Part shown: positions 1-10,463 of the stretch, in pieces
Position numbering within the stretch: position 1 is the stretch's first letter
How the letters are laid out: each line of letters starts with the position of its first letter
Assembly: GCA_963556145.1 (NCBI GenBank)
Contig: OY744464.1
Span: 4,774,001-4,838,000 of the forward strand
Length of the DNA stretch: 64,000 nucleotides
Reading direction: 5' to 3'
From: Hygrocybe punicea
Lineage: Eukaryota > Basidiomycota > Agaricomycetes > Agaricales > Hygrophoraceae
Notes under the pieces: generated by a model
What the model saw: only the letters and a program-made list of their open reading frames with translations
What the model was told of the DNA's origin: nothing
Database searches by the model: none
Made by a program: the position numbers and the translations under genes

Positions 1-1645
1 CAGCTAGCCCATTTTGGAAATGCATCCTCGCCAAAGTCAGACGTTATAAACACGTGTTTCACCATCAACCTGACATCTGTCGACTTTTCCAGAGGTTGCT
101 GCCAGAATCTTTCGCTGAGACTAGAAGGAACGTAGAGAATTGCCCGAACAGCAACGCCAGATTCCGTTGTCAGAGAGAAATGGCTCCAAGTAAGTGGCTC
201 ATTAAAGTCCTTGAAAGTCGCTTGATAGAGCAGACTGTATTCTTCATTGGTAACATTTTTAGGATCTCTAAGCAGTGGCTTAGAAAAACACCCATGTAGG
301 TTGCGAAGTTTTAACCCACCGCATCCAAAGGGGCGGTTGAGAATTCAAGTGAAGCCATTCGTCGATGACAACGGATTTCTTCTTTGGAGGGGAAACGTCT
401 TCAGTCTTGCCAGAATCATCAATGAATTCCTCCACAATGGCCGCGTCCTCGTCACTATCTGCCTGGCTAGTGTTGTCAGCGGGTGGCGTACTGTCGCCAG
501 ATGTGACAGATTCAATGGGCATCTCGGTGGAATCTTCTACTGCGGCTTCATCTACCTCTTCGGTCTTCTGAGTGAATAAGTAGATCGGGAAAGCGGATGA
601 GAAGACAGAATGCTTATTACTATTTGGTTGTCAGAAGTTCAAGTAGAGGAACAAAAAGAAATACGCACACCAACATCTGCAGAGTATGAGTGTCGAGATA
701 TTCAAGGTTGTCATCCTTCAAAACAAGTGTAATCTCTGTTCCACGACCAAGAGTATTGCCACGTGGATCAGGGAACACCTCAAATGAACTCTCATCGGCG
801 GAGGAGCTGAAGACATATTGGGGAGGATTGGGATTGTCAGCGGTCTTGGCAGCCACAGATGCGACATAAACTTGGTCAGCTACAAGAAAACTGTCGAAGA
901 TGGTTGAAAATGTGTAGTTCTGATTATGAAGTGGTCCAAATACCTGCTGTAGAAACCAAGGCCGAATGCACCGATGAGGTTGCCGGTACCAGTAGTACCA
1001 TCCTGGGACTCCGCCCGAGCTAGGAAATCGGTAGTTCCAGATTTGGCTAATGTGCCGAGATTGGAAGTTAACTCTTCCGGTGTCATTCCGATGCCAGTGT
1101 CTGGAAACTCATGTCAGGTCGAGGAATGCGGACTATAAAACCACATTACCGCTAATCACCAGTCGACCCCCCGGCGCGTCACCGTTCTTGTAAACTCGGA
1201 TTGTGATGTTCAACGGTTCCGCCCCGTCCCACACGTTTTTATCGGTCAAGGCCGTGAGACGAAGTTTCTCGAGGGCATCATTGGCATTTGAAATCAATTC
1301 ACGGAGGAAGATCTCTCTAGATATTGTACACGGTTAGACGAGCTTTGGAGCAGTAATCAACCCGACGTACTTGTGGGAGTAAAGACTATCGAGAGTGTCA
1401 CTTATGTGAGATATGTTCTAACGTTAGCTCTCAAATACTTACCTATTGATCACGATTTTCCGAAGACGAGCGACATCACTCTGGCAATACAGCTGATTTC
1501 ACGAAAATGTCAAGGAAGTCGATTTAAAACTAACCTGATAGTCGTGTTTCTCCTTCGGAACACCCGCAAAAATTGAGTCCTGAGCACAGACGTATGAACA
1601 AACGAAGGACAATAATATAACCAGAAGTGGTCGGAGGGGTCGCAT
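1..1645 (-). CDS. ER-type HSP90 chaperone (GRP94/endoplasmin-like), 3' end beyond window
   Basis: ATP-dependent chaperone of the ER lumen. The chosen ATG gives a hydrophobic signal peptide ([16 protein letters not shown], ending CAQ), and an ATG 14 codons upstream would only add a polar leader. Spliced exons then give the HSP90 N-terminal GHKL ATPase signatures in order: [49 protein letters not shown] and [10 protein letters not shown]. An acidic linker around positions 280-520 leads into the middle domain (DEWLHLN, then [15 protein letters not shown] and [15 protein letters not shown]). Several short introns interrupt the gene. The signal peptide separates it from cytosolic Hsp82. The C-terminal dimerisation domain and any ER-retrieval tail lie left of position 1, so ER residence rests on the signal peptide and overall similarity. 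Confidence 0.88.
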
Positions 1646-2193
1646 GTCTCTGATTATTTTTCCAAATGAGTGGTGGGTTGGAGACACAACTCTCGGCGGA
1701 AGGTTACTGTCCGAAAAATTACACTGAACAAAAAAAGAAAGCAGTGACGTGTCGTTTTATAAATTATATGTTGATCACATGATCTTATCATTTGAACAAC
1801 AAATTATCCCGCAAATGAATTGTTGTACATGAAGTGGGTATAGCGGTGGAGAAAGGCGGAAGGCTGGAGCTGGACTACTTGCAAGCTTGTTAGTAAGTAC
1901 CTACACTCGACTTCTCTGATCCTGAATCCTATTGCATGTTTCCACCAGATATATCGACTATAGAATTTGCAATTCCAAGATGCCATTACACTCACGAGAG
2001 ATGCGACAATCCGTGAAGATTTTCATTGCGTTGTTTGCAAGTTCACATGGACGGATAAACTGGGTGCCATTAATTGTGAGAGGTAGTCCTGTGAGTATTC
2101 GCCGTCAGTCAATTATTACGGGTTGACTGCACGTTACACACTCGTAGCCACCGTTCCCGCTGCTCGGGAACATGATCAAACATAACATATCTC
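1646..2193. other. Intergenic spacer without a supported gene
   Basis: About 550 bases separate the 3' end of the TCERG1-like gene from the ATG of the HSP90 gene, both on the minus strand, so this should hold the HSP90 promoter and the upstream terminator. The short open frames on either strand match nothing I recognise. A near-palindromic TGATCACATGATC lies around 1774-1786. No RNA gene was recognised. Confidence 0.5.
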
Positions 2194-4711
2194 TTATCGT
2201 TCTAACAATTTACGGTAAGCAGTGCAAGAGCTTCGAATAGACAGACGCACTCGTAACACTTTCTCCATCTCCTGAAAGAAAAAGTTTAATACATATTGCT
2301 CACAATTTAGGAATTCTCTCCTCACATGAACATCAACAGATTTTGCTAATGCCTTCATGTCGACCTTGCCGCCGCCACCCTCTCCTTCGTCCTCCCCCAG
2401 ATCATCCGCCTTCACCCCACCGTCAACCCCTTCTCCTCCAATCTTTCCCAATCTGCCCCAGAACTCTACAAATGAGTTCTCCGTAAGCATTTCGTCAAAT
2501 GCCTTCCTTCCTTCGTGTGTGCGTTCACGTTGCCATATTTCAAACTGGTGCTGCAAAGAATGAACATCTAGGCCCAGCTTTGTGGCGGGAGAAGAAGAAA
2601 GCAATGAAGGCAGCGGCAAAGTGGTAAAGGAGGTAGCAAGAGAAGGCGCGTGACACTGGAAAAGGGCATGTAAGCTGTCAAGGTGTTTCAAACGCAACTG
2701 TCCGACGTGATTATGAAACAAGTTTAATTGCTGATGCAGGGGAAGCGGTGAACGCGCGAACCGTGGGTCGATTTTAAGGTGCGGGAGTACGGCGTCCCAA
2801 GTAGTCTTTTGGGAAAGGATTCAGATACTGCTCATTCCAGAAGGGTCATCGTACCTGTGGATCGCGCACGGCATCCGTCAGCATATTTCTGTTAAACAAG
2901 TGAGCCATAAACACTGTACTGAAAATAGACGGCGCACTTGAAATGTTGTTCGCCTTCGTCTTTGGTTAAATACATCCTCGATCTGTCTATGTCAACCTCT
3001 AAGCGTCCAAGGTCAGTTTTGACCTTCTCCTCCCGGTCTTTGATTGCCCGGTCTTTTTTCTCCCTTAGTTTCTGTTCCTTGTCGGCACTGGCAGAATGGA
3101 GCGAGTTTCGTTCCTCATCAGGCGTACCTCTCGAACTTAGATGATGTTCCATCAAAGATGTTGAGGCGCCGGCTTTCAGAAAAGCGTTGTAGAGTTCCTC
3201 GCGAAGGGAAGAAGACCCAACAGCATCATAACGCGGGTCATCATTGATTTTCCGTTTCACCTGATAAATCATGAGTGACAAACACTGGTCCGGGAGACAA
3301 AGACATACATCCTTCCAGAGGGAATCAGCTTTCACGAGTTCGCACTCCCTCAGCAACGCAAAGAAATCTACTTCAGATTTCTGTGCTGCTTCGCGTTTTT
3401 CTGTGCAGAGCGACTTCAATATGGAATCAAAGTACAACGTAGTTAATTGAGCGACATGGGTGGACTCACTTTCACCAAGCTGTCTAATATATTCCTTGAA
3501 CCGTTTTTCTCTTTCCCTGTCGTCCCGACCCCAACCCCAGAAGCGTCTCTCCTTCTTCCATTGCCTCCGAAATTCTGCCCAATTCATCCTCGTGCTCTTG
3601 ACTTCGTCTCTTAATAGTCGATCGAATTCTTCCTTAGGGTTTAGACTGTCTCTCTCCTTCTTGACTGTTGTCTGCCTCAACTCGCGTGCACGATCACGAC
3701 AGTACTCGTCAAAGGCTTCTCGTCGTGCTGAAACAGACGGAAGTAGCACGTAACGCGGGTCTGAGACAAAAAATGGAAGAGATGTGTCCCAAGGGTGCAG
3801 TGGGTTGATGTCTTTCTCCCGGAGGAGCGTCTGCGGAATGATTACATTCAGTATGTGATGCATTGATAATAGGGAATTTCGTACCTTGAAGAGTGCCTTC
3901 GCCTCCTCGAGGGATAAGTCTACTCTGTCAGGCATGTTCAGGTGTTGCGCCTCCCTGACCTTCTGAGTTTCCGCTGCAATTCTCGCAGCTTCTGCCTCCT
4001 CTCTTTTCTTCTCGTCCTCTGCCTCTGCGGCCAACTGGACAGCAGCTTCTCGTTGCCATTCCTCTTCTTCACTTTCATCGCTCTTCTCCTCTTCCCTTGC
4101 TTCCTGCTCCCCACCCAACCTAGCTTTTTTCGATATAACAACCTCGTCAAGGGGCACAACATCCTCCGCTTTGCGCTTCACCATTTCTTCGACTTCAGAC
4201 TTGATTCTCTCAATTTCCGATAAACGTTCTTGCTCCGCCTTTCCGGCTTCCTCCTGCTCCCTTGCATTCGCCTCCTCCAGTTCTTGCTGCTTCCGCGCTC
4301 GTTCTTCTTGCTCCAACAAATCCACGGCTTGGCGAATCTCAGGCGGTACGGTCCACACGCTCTCCTTCTTCGATTTATGTGTGTAGAAGACGTTACCTTC
4401 AGTAGTTTTCACGCGCAACCAATCTGTACCAGGAATAGGTGTTTTGACTAGTGGTCTCTCTTTTTTCTTTTTGGTCGCTACTTGCAATGCTTGAGGAAGG
4501 GGATGGCCGAGGAAGGCTGGTAAAGGTCGAACATACGTAGATTCTTGGGTATTGGCATTATAGTAGTAAATTTGACCACCTGGGGCTATGAGGCACGTAA
4601 ATTCAACATGTATGTGTAGATGCGAGCTACATCATAATTGATACCTAAATGTTCCGTCCAGCCTGGCGGTAACGGAGGTGCGCCTATAGAAGTAAATGGC
4701 GGTGCAGACAT
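2194..4711 (-). CDS. WW/FF-domain transcription elongation/splicing factor (TCERG1/CA150-like)
   Basis: Nuclear adaptor of the TCERG1/CA150 (fungal Urn1/Dre4-like) type that links RNA polymerase II to splicing factors. The start (ATG at 4709-4711) gives MSAPPFTSIGAPPLPPGW, opening the first WW domain, whose second half (GGQIYYYNANTQESTYV) lies in the next exon. A second WW-like module follows (IPGTDWLRV ... VFYTHKSKKESVWTVP). Then come a long Glu/Lys/Arg coiled coil and several FF-type repeats, for example around ALFKVRNSLLSMHHI, FDRLLRDEVKSTRMNWAEF and TWDAVLPHLKIDPRF. The last exon is Gly/Glu-rich and ends at 2194. Two WW domains plus multiple FF repeats fit CA150 and Prp40 relatives alike. 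I prefer TCERG1 because the second WW is the atypical IPGTxW form. Confidence 0.82.
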
Positions 4712-4756
4712 TTCATGAATGTTTCACGAGAACTTGAACAATTACTAGTAGACGAG

Positions 4757-4764
4757 TCACGTGT
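4757..4764. promoter_or_regulatory. CACGTG E-box upstream of the WW/FF gene
   Basis: TCACGTGT lies about 45 bases upstream of the TCERG1-like ATG (minus strand). It is one of several CACGTG cores found close to start codons here. bHLH (Cbf1/USF-type) binding is inferred from the core only. Confidence 0.35.
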
Positions 4765-4905
4765 CAGGAGCAAAAAATCATCTATTGCCCAGAATTTGGT
4801 ATGTGAGAACTGCAAAATATGTACTTGTAAAATATAAGGCCAGCTCGCAGAGGAAGCAATGGAATGCGAGATGACAGTCTAAGATGCCAGGGGTGGCGAT
4901 TGTTT

Positions 4906-5595
4906 TTATGCTGTATAGCTACTGCTATAGTAGCGCCAAGCGAAGTATGCCAACAGAATGCCAATAGGGGCGAGGTAGAACAAGCTAAGAGTGGAGAAGT
5001 GAGAAACGACGTTATTGCACAGGAGAAATACATACTTGGACCCTTTCTCGACTGCTGTCGATATTGTAGACTCGCCATTGTTGATGGCGTGAGTAGCAGT
5101 TTTCTTCATTTCCTGAGTGCAGATATAGCCGTTAGGCCGATGAAGACGGATTTAGCAAGGACGCACTTCGTTCATTTCTATGTCGCCAACGAACATGTCC
5201 GGCAGAAGGGCGCGAGCCTCATCCGAGTGACCGACATCTTCGAATGCTTCTGTTGCATCCCGGCCTAATAGGCAAAGAAGGAAAGAATCAGGAACTGTTT
5301 TCCGCAGCGAAGTTTGACATACCAGCTTCCGCCATGACTACCTCGTCTCCCCCTGGGTGCTATCGCAGCGAAGTGGCACTACGTCAGTGTCCTCACTTCA
5401 TCCCATTGTATTTGAGAACACACACCTCTTCGATAAACTTTGACATGTCATACACTAGTTGTTGGTCAGTACCCTCACGAGAGCCACAAAAACGATGATC
5501 GTTCACCGACCTTTCTTGTGTAACAGGATCCAAACATTCTCCTTTTTGTTGTGAGCACGGAACTCTTCGAATTTGACGGTCTTGGGCTCTGACAT
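4906..5595 (-). CDS. Cytochrome b5, microsomal tail-anchored
   Basis: Haem electron carrier on the ER membrane that feeds desaturases, hydroxylases and P450s. It is split into five small exons. The ATG at 5593-5595 gives [17 protein letters not shown], followed by [10 protein letters not shown], then [13 protein letters not shown] directly after a splice, and [21 protein letters not shown]. The two axial haem ligands are present: His in HPGG and His in VGHSDEAR. The last exon carries a hydrophilic linker and a C-terminal membrane anchor ([19 protein letters not shown]), ending YSSSYTA. Total length is in the usual 130-150 residue range. It is divergent to the nucleoporin gene, with about 700 bases between the start codons. 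Confidence 0.92.
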
Positions 5596-6303
5596 GGCGA
5601 AGTGTATGTTGGTATCGGAAAGAGCCACGTCGCACGTGCTTATGTAAATTCTCTGTATGATATACTCTCACTAACGTAGTAACCGGCATTTGAGTCACCT
5701 GTCGGCGGCCTGGATTTCTCCATAAATCATGTATGTACCGTTTGACAAAAATCTGGAGGCCTTTATGATAGTTGGGGTTTTGGAATAATGTGCTGGTTAT
5801 TTGCAAGCCGACGGCTGACTACGCGTTGGTGGCGAAATGGCGAAAACATTCTTAACGGGTAGATAGTGTATAGTCCGCGATCGAAGTACCAAAGGACAAT
5901 ATAATGAGTGGAAGTACAAATGTCTGCTGGATTTAGTACTCGAATGGCCATCATGAAGGAACTGCTGAAACAGTTGGACATTCAAGCGTGGACCCAACAG
6001 TCTCGAAATGGGTACACTCTGCCACATCACAAGTAGAGGTAACGAGGGCATTGGAAGCCGTGTCCCTAGGCATTCGCGAGTGGGTGATAAGATATACCAG
6101 GTAATAAAAATAAAGTCTTTGGAAAACTTGTTTACTCCGGACGAGACGGACGCAATCGCAAATGCAAATCGATTTTTTTTTCGACTTGGTTGGTATGAGT
6201 TTGAAATATTGAATCTCCGACAACTCGTGTCCATCGTTTGAACGCTGAACATCGGCAGCGCTTGACTCACTTGCAACCTGCAAACTTCCTCCTTTTCCTT
6301 GCC
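5596..6303. other. Divergent intergenic region, no supported gene
   Basis: About 700 bases between the divergent cytochrome b5 and nucleoporin start codons. Open frames exist on both strands (the longest on the minus strand, 5797-6339), but their translations look arbitrary and match no family I know. The region presumably holds both promoters and 5' UTRs. No RNA gene was recognised. Confidence 0.45.
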
Positions 6304-9300
6304 ATGGATCACGAGTCCTCCGACATCCTGGGCCGGCACACTTTACCAGTTGCACCCACCGGCGGCACCAGTCGATGGTCAACCTTATCGTTCTTGCTGA
6401 AGGTCGCGTCAATCTTGCTTCTCATCGTCTTTGGATATTCTGCGTTCATACAAGCATGGGACATTTTTCTGAAATGGAAAGAGAAAAGCTATCGTCTGTA
6501 CGTGCATTTACTACATGCATCAATCCAGAACCACTCTGATTCGAACTACTGTTGCGCAGGGCGATGAGAAGGAGATACGGCATCCCTGACACCGACCACA
6601 GACCGTTTAACGTAGCTCATGCTGCCGTCCTTCGTGCTCGCCAGGAGCGCGAGGCACAGGATCGGTCTAATCATTTGCCTGCGCCAGCACAACATGCTAC
6701 GGCAGAGGCCCAGAGCCTTAGACAGCGATTTCCTGATGCCGGTTGGTCAATGTTCACCGTGAACTTATTTGACGAGTTGACATTCTTCCTTTCTAGATGG
6801 ACACCGAAATGTAGCCCCAAGGTGGTTTGACAGCACCCCTACGCCATCAAAGCACTCCCCTGTTAATTTCCCTGCACTAATATCATCAAATAACCGGTTC
6901 GTATTCCTTGTGTTGCACGTAGCTTTGTTCTCAATGGCATGCACCTGCAGTCTACCCAAGGATTCCGTCAATTTCACCGATCGCTGTAATTCGAATGTTC
7001 CCGCAATACGCGTCCTTGCGCCGGAGGCTCAGCCCGGTTCTTCAAAAACACATAGTTTTTCGGGTCATTCGAGTAGGAAGCACCTCGATCTGACAGCGGA
7101 CACGAATGAGGACACAAAAAAGCGGCTGTTGGATGACGAAGACGAACTGGAGCCCATCAAGAAGACACGCGTAGAGGGCGAGGAATTCATTGACGGCGAC
7201 GAGGACGCTGAATGGCAGGAATCCAATGAGAAGCCGAATGAGATTGACGGGCGAGTCAAGCGAGGGGCAAAAAGAGTTCTTGGTGATGAAGATGATGAGG
7301 TGGCGGACACGAAACGAACGCGAGGAAAGAGGGCCCGAAAGGTCTCAAAGGAACATTTCCCAGAGAAGGTTGACCAAATCATGTTGGATGAAGAATCCGA
7401 CGGTGACGGCGATGAGATCACGGCCCTCAGATCCATTTCCCGAGGAAAGAAAAGGGATCGAGCGGAGGCTGGTTCGACTTTTGGTGGGGATGACGGAGAC
7501 TCTGCTCATGAGAGCGATGGCGAGGAGGGGACAAAAATTCGCCAGAGACGGAAGAGACGGACGGTGGCAAAACGCAAATCTGAGGCTTATTTTCGTGGTC
7601 AGAAACGTGATCGTGACACAGATTGGCATGACAGCGACGATGAGGAGGGTCGTGAGTGGCCGAAGGGTCGGAAGAAGCGAGAGAAGAAGTTTTCGGAGGA
7701 CGAGGGATATCAGGGCAGCAACACCTCCACTGATGATTCACAAGTCTCCCATGACCCGTTGTGCAAAGGGCGTCGTATTGGAGATGAATGGGAGGCCAAT
7801 GGAATACAGTATAAAGTTGGACCTAACAGGGAAAGGCTACGTCAAGCACTGGTTAAAAAAGCTCGTTCGAAATTTGTCATGGTTAGTATAACGTTTTGGT
7901 GTCGAAGACCGTTTGACTGACTCGTTATCTAGCCCAAGGATTCTCAGCACCCTGATCGTCAGGCCAATTTGGAGGTTTTTGTCGAGACATGGCTGACAGA
8001 GGATCAATACAAGGAAGCAAAAGATCAACAGCAACTGGCCTGGCAAGATTCACCCAAAACGTCAGTGGAACCCGAACCCGAGACCCCAGGCAACGTCCCA
8101 GTGCGTTATTTCTGAACACAGATTGTTTTTTTCGTCTAAATATATTAATCAGGACTCACCTTCAAAAGTCGGGAAAAACTTGTTGTGGTCCACCCCGCGC
8201 AAGGATAGCCCAGTTAATGGAAGGCTCTTTCGCCAATCCATTGCGACAAACGTCAACCTCTTCCAACAATCACAGTCTAGTTCAGGTCGACGGGTAGCCT
8301 CGGCTTTCGCAGGGGACCTTGTCAGCAGTCCCAAACTTGCGCATCGGTCATTTTCAAAATGGGAGAAACAAGATCTGGAGGCAGAGGCGATGGCAAGGCT
8401 GCGTGAGAAGAGAAAGGCTGTAGCTCCAGAACAGAAGATCACTGAATGTGGTGGTGACACCACATCTACCTTGTCCTCAACTACAGCGACTCCGGCAACG
8501 CCATTTAGTTTCCCGAAGGCCGGCGAGAATCAGGCACCAGCGATGGAGAGTAAGCCCGCGCCAACCATCTCATTTGGATTATCTCGGTCTGCAGTAGACG
8601 CACAAAAACTCGTGGAACCGACCAAAACTTCCACTATCGCTCCAACTCATCCAATCGAAATTCCTACCTCTTCAGGTTCGCCATCTATAACAACCGGTAT
8701 ATCAAACGTTGGGCAGCCTCAGCCTCCGACTGCTTCCTTTACTCCTGTCGGGATCCCCGCTTCAACCTCTGTTCCAACTTTCTCCCTCACTCCACCATCT
8801 ATTCAGCACACTCCTGCAATGGCACCATCTAGTAATCCTTCACCATCACATTTGAGTGTACCTAATGTCTCGGCGGCGAATCCCCCTAGTACATTTTCAG
8901 GTAGTACGTCTGGAACTGGCGTACCCTCGGCGCCAACGCCAAACCAAAGTACGGTGCAAAAGCCGGCGTCCTTTGGCTTCACCACATCACCGTCCAGTGG
9001 GACTTCTGCGGCTCCTTCACAATTTCCATTTGGCTTCCAACGTACAAAGCCACTGGTTTCGACATTTGGAGTTCCACAAACTGAGTCGCAGAAAAACTCA
9101 GAGCAGGGTGCGGGGAATGTAGCAAGTGGTGGGCCATTCGGTGTACCACTAAGTTCTGGTGGTGCCCTGTCCGGTGGCACTGCTGCCGTTTCGGGGTCTA
9201 CATTTTCGTTTGCCAAACCGAGTGCACCCTTTCTACCAACCCCAACGGGGAAACCTACCTCTGTATTTGGGGGTTCAGCCACTGCCACAAAAACCCCACC

Positions 9301-10108
9301 CCAGATAGCTACCACGTCTCAAACACCTACGCCTGGGATAGCTGGTCCGTCAAGTGTTAAATTTGACTTCGGCTTTGGGAACAAATCAAATAGTAATCCA
9401 CCGGCTCCTGCTGCGTCAACTCAACCGTCGGTATCAAGCGCTGCGCCAATTACACCTGCTCCACCATCGTTCACCTTTAGTGCGTCCCAATCCGCTACTC
9501 TACCCAAGCCCACAGAGCCGACGGGGAGCACAACACCTAAATTCGATTTCGGGATGTCATCCGCTTCGAGCTTTGGAAATACGTCGGGGAACAAGAGTGC
9601 GACTCCGGCTAACCCTGGACAGCCTGCGACTGCGAAGTCGGCATTTAGTGGATTGGGAGGTAGTGGGGCTACTGCGGGAACATTCTCCACTGCACCTGCC
9701 ACGAGCGGGAATGTATTTGGGGGACCAGCATGGGGCAATACTCCTCAGCGGTTCTCTTTCGAGCCCGCCGGCACTTCGACAGTTAAACCAGCAGCAGAGG
9801 AGAAATCTGCGTCCCCGGTTACCACGCCGTCGACTAGTGCTGTTACCAATGAAGTCCCCAAACCTCAATTTTCATTCGCTAACCCTGTATTGACGGCGTC
9901 CACTGCATCTGCAACAGGAGAACAGAATAAGCCGGCCTCTCAGTTCAGCTTTGCGGCGAGCACTGCGAATAAGCCTCAGCCTTCGATCTTCGGTGCTCAA
10001 GCACCAACCAACGATTCGGTACAGTCGGTATTTGGAAAGCCCCCAAATCCTTCGCCCAACGCGTTTGGTTTCGGAACGACCCCATCGAGTTTCTCATTCG
10101 GTAAATAA
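6304..10108 (+). CDS. FG-repeat nucleoporin with N-terminal transmembrane segment
   Basis: Component of the nuclear pore complex. I assembled six exons that stay in frame from ATG 6304 (context GCCATGG) to TAA 10106-10108, about 1,170 residues. Exon 1 carries one strongly hydrophobic helix at about residues 28-50 (LLKVASILLLIVFGYSAFIQ) followed by a basic stretch. Exons 2-4 hold a WFDSTPTPSK element and a long Lys/Arg/Asp/Glu-rich region with several NLS-like clusters (KRTRGKRARK, RQRRKRRTVAKRK). A conserved-looking block (DEWEANGIQYKVGPNRERLRQAL) precedes the last exon, which is Ser/Thr/Pro-rich with many FG units: FGF, VFGG, DFGFG, FDFG, SIFGA and a final SFSFGK. Layout (membrane helix, basic NLS region, FG C-terminus) resembles vertebrate POM121 rather than a known yeast Nup. 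A separate small upstream gene is possible but the in-frame splices argue against it. Confidence 0.78.
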
Positions 10109-10463
10109 TATACATAGGATTGCATTATTGATTGTTTCTGCATCGGATGTATAGCAAAAGCAATAGACCAAAGTCTTGTACGTTCGAGAAATAGGGGTGA
10201 TTTTCACGTGCAAACTAAACAGCTACTTATTAACGCTCGAACTTGGAAGTTTTCATCTGAGTCTTCCCTTCTTCTCGCTTGCAACGAGCACAGCTGCATT
10301 TCTCTACATCTTCGCCCTTGTACACATTCTGGATATAACCCTTTTTCCCTCTTGCCCAGCGATTCCCCAACATTCAACGTTGCAGCGAGGTGGCTGACAT
10401 TTCGGTCGCACAACATATATTAACCTCCCCCCTTGTTGGAACCTATCCCAACTGTCATTTAAC
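10109..10463. other. Intergenic region with CACGTG site
   Basis: About 355 bases between the nucleoporin stop and the next ATG on the same strand. It holds a TCACGTGC at 10204-10211, a pyrimidine-rich stretch around 10260-10360, and ACATATATTAA near 10411-10421, about 45 bases upstream of the ATG, which could serve as a TATA-like element. No gene was recognised. Confidence 0.4.

Noticed and set aside
2357..2563. Pro/Ser-rich plus-strand ORF opposite the TCERG1-like gene
   Set aside because: Antisense of the Gly/Glu-rich end of that gene.
8803..9315. Long minus-strand ORF antisense to the nucleoporin
   Set aside because: A shadow of the low-complexity Ser/Thr/Pro FG region; its composition mirrors the sense codons.
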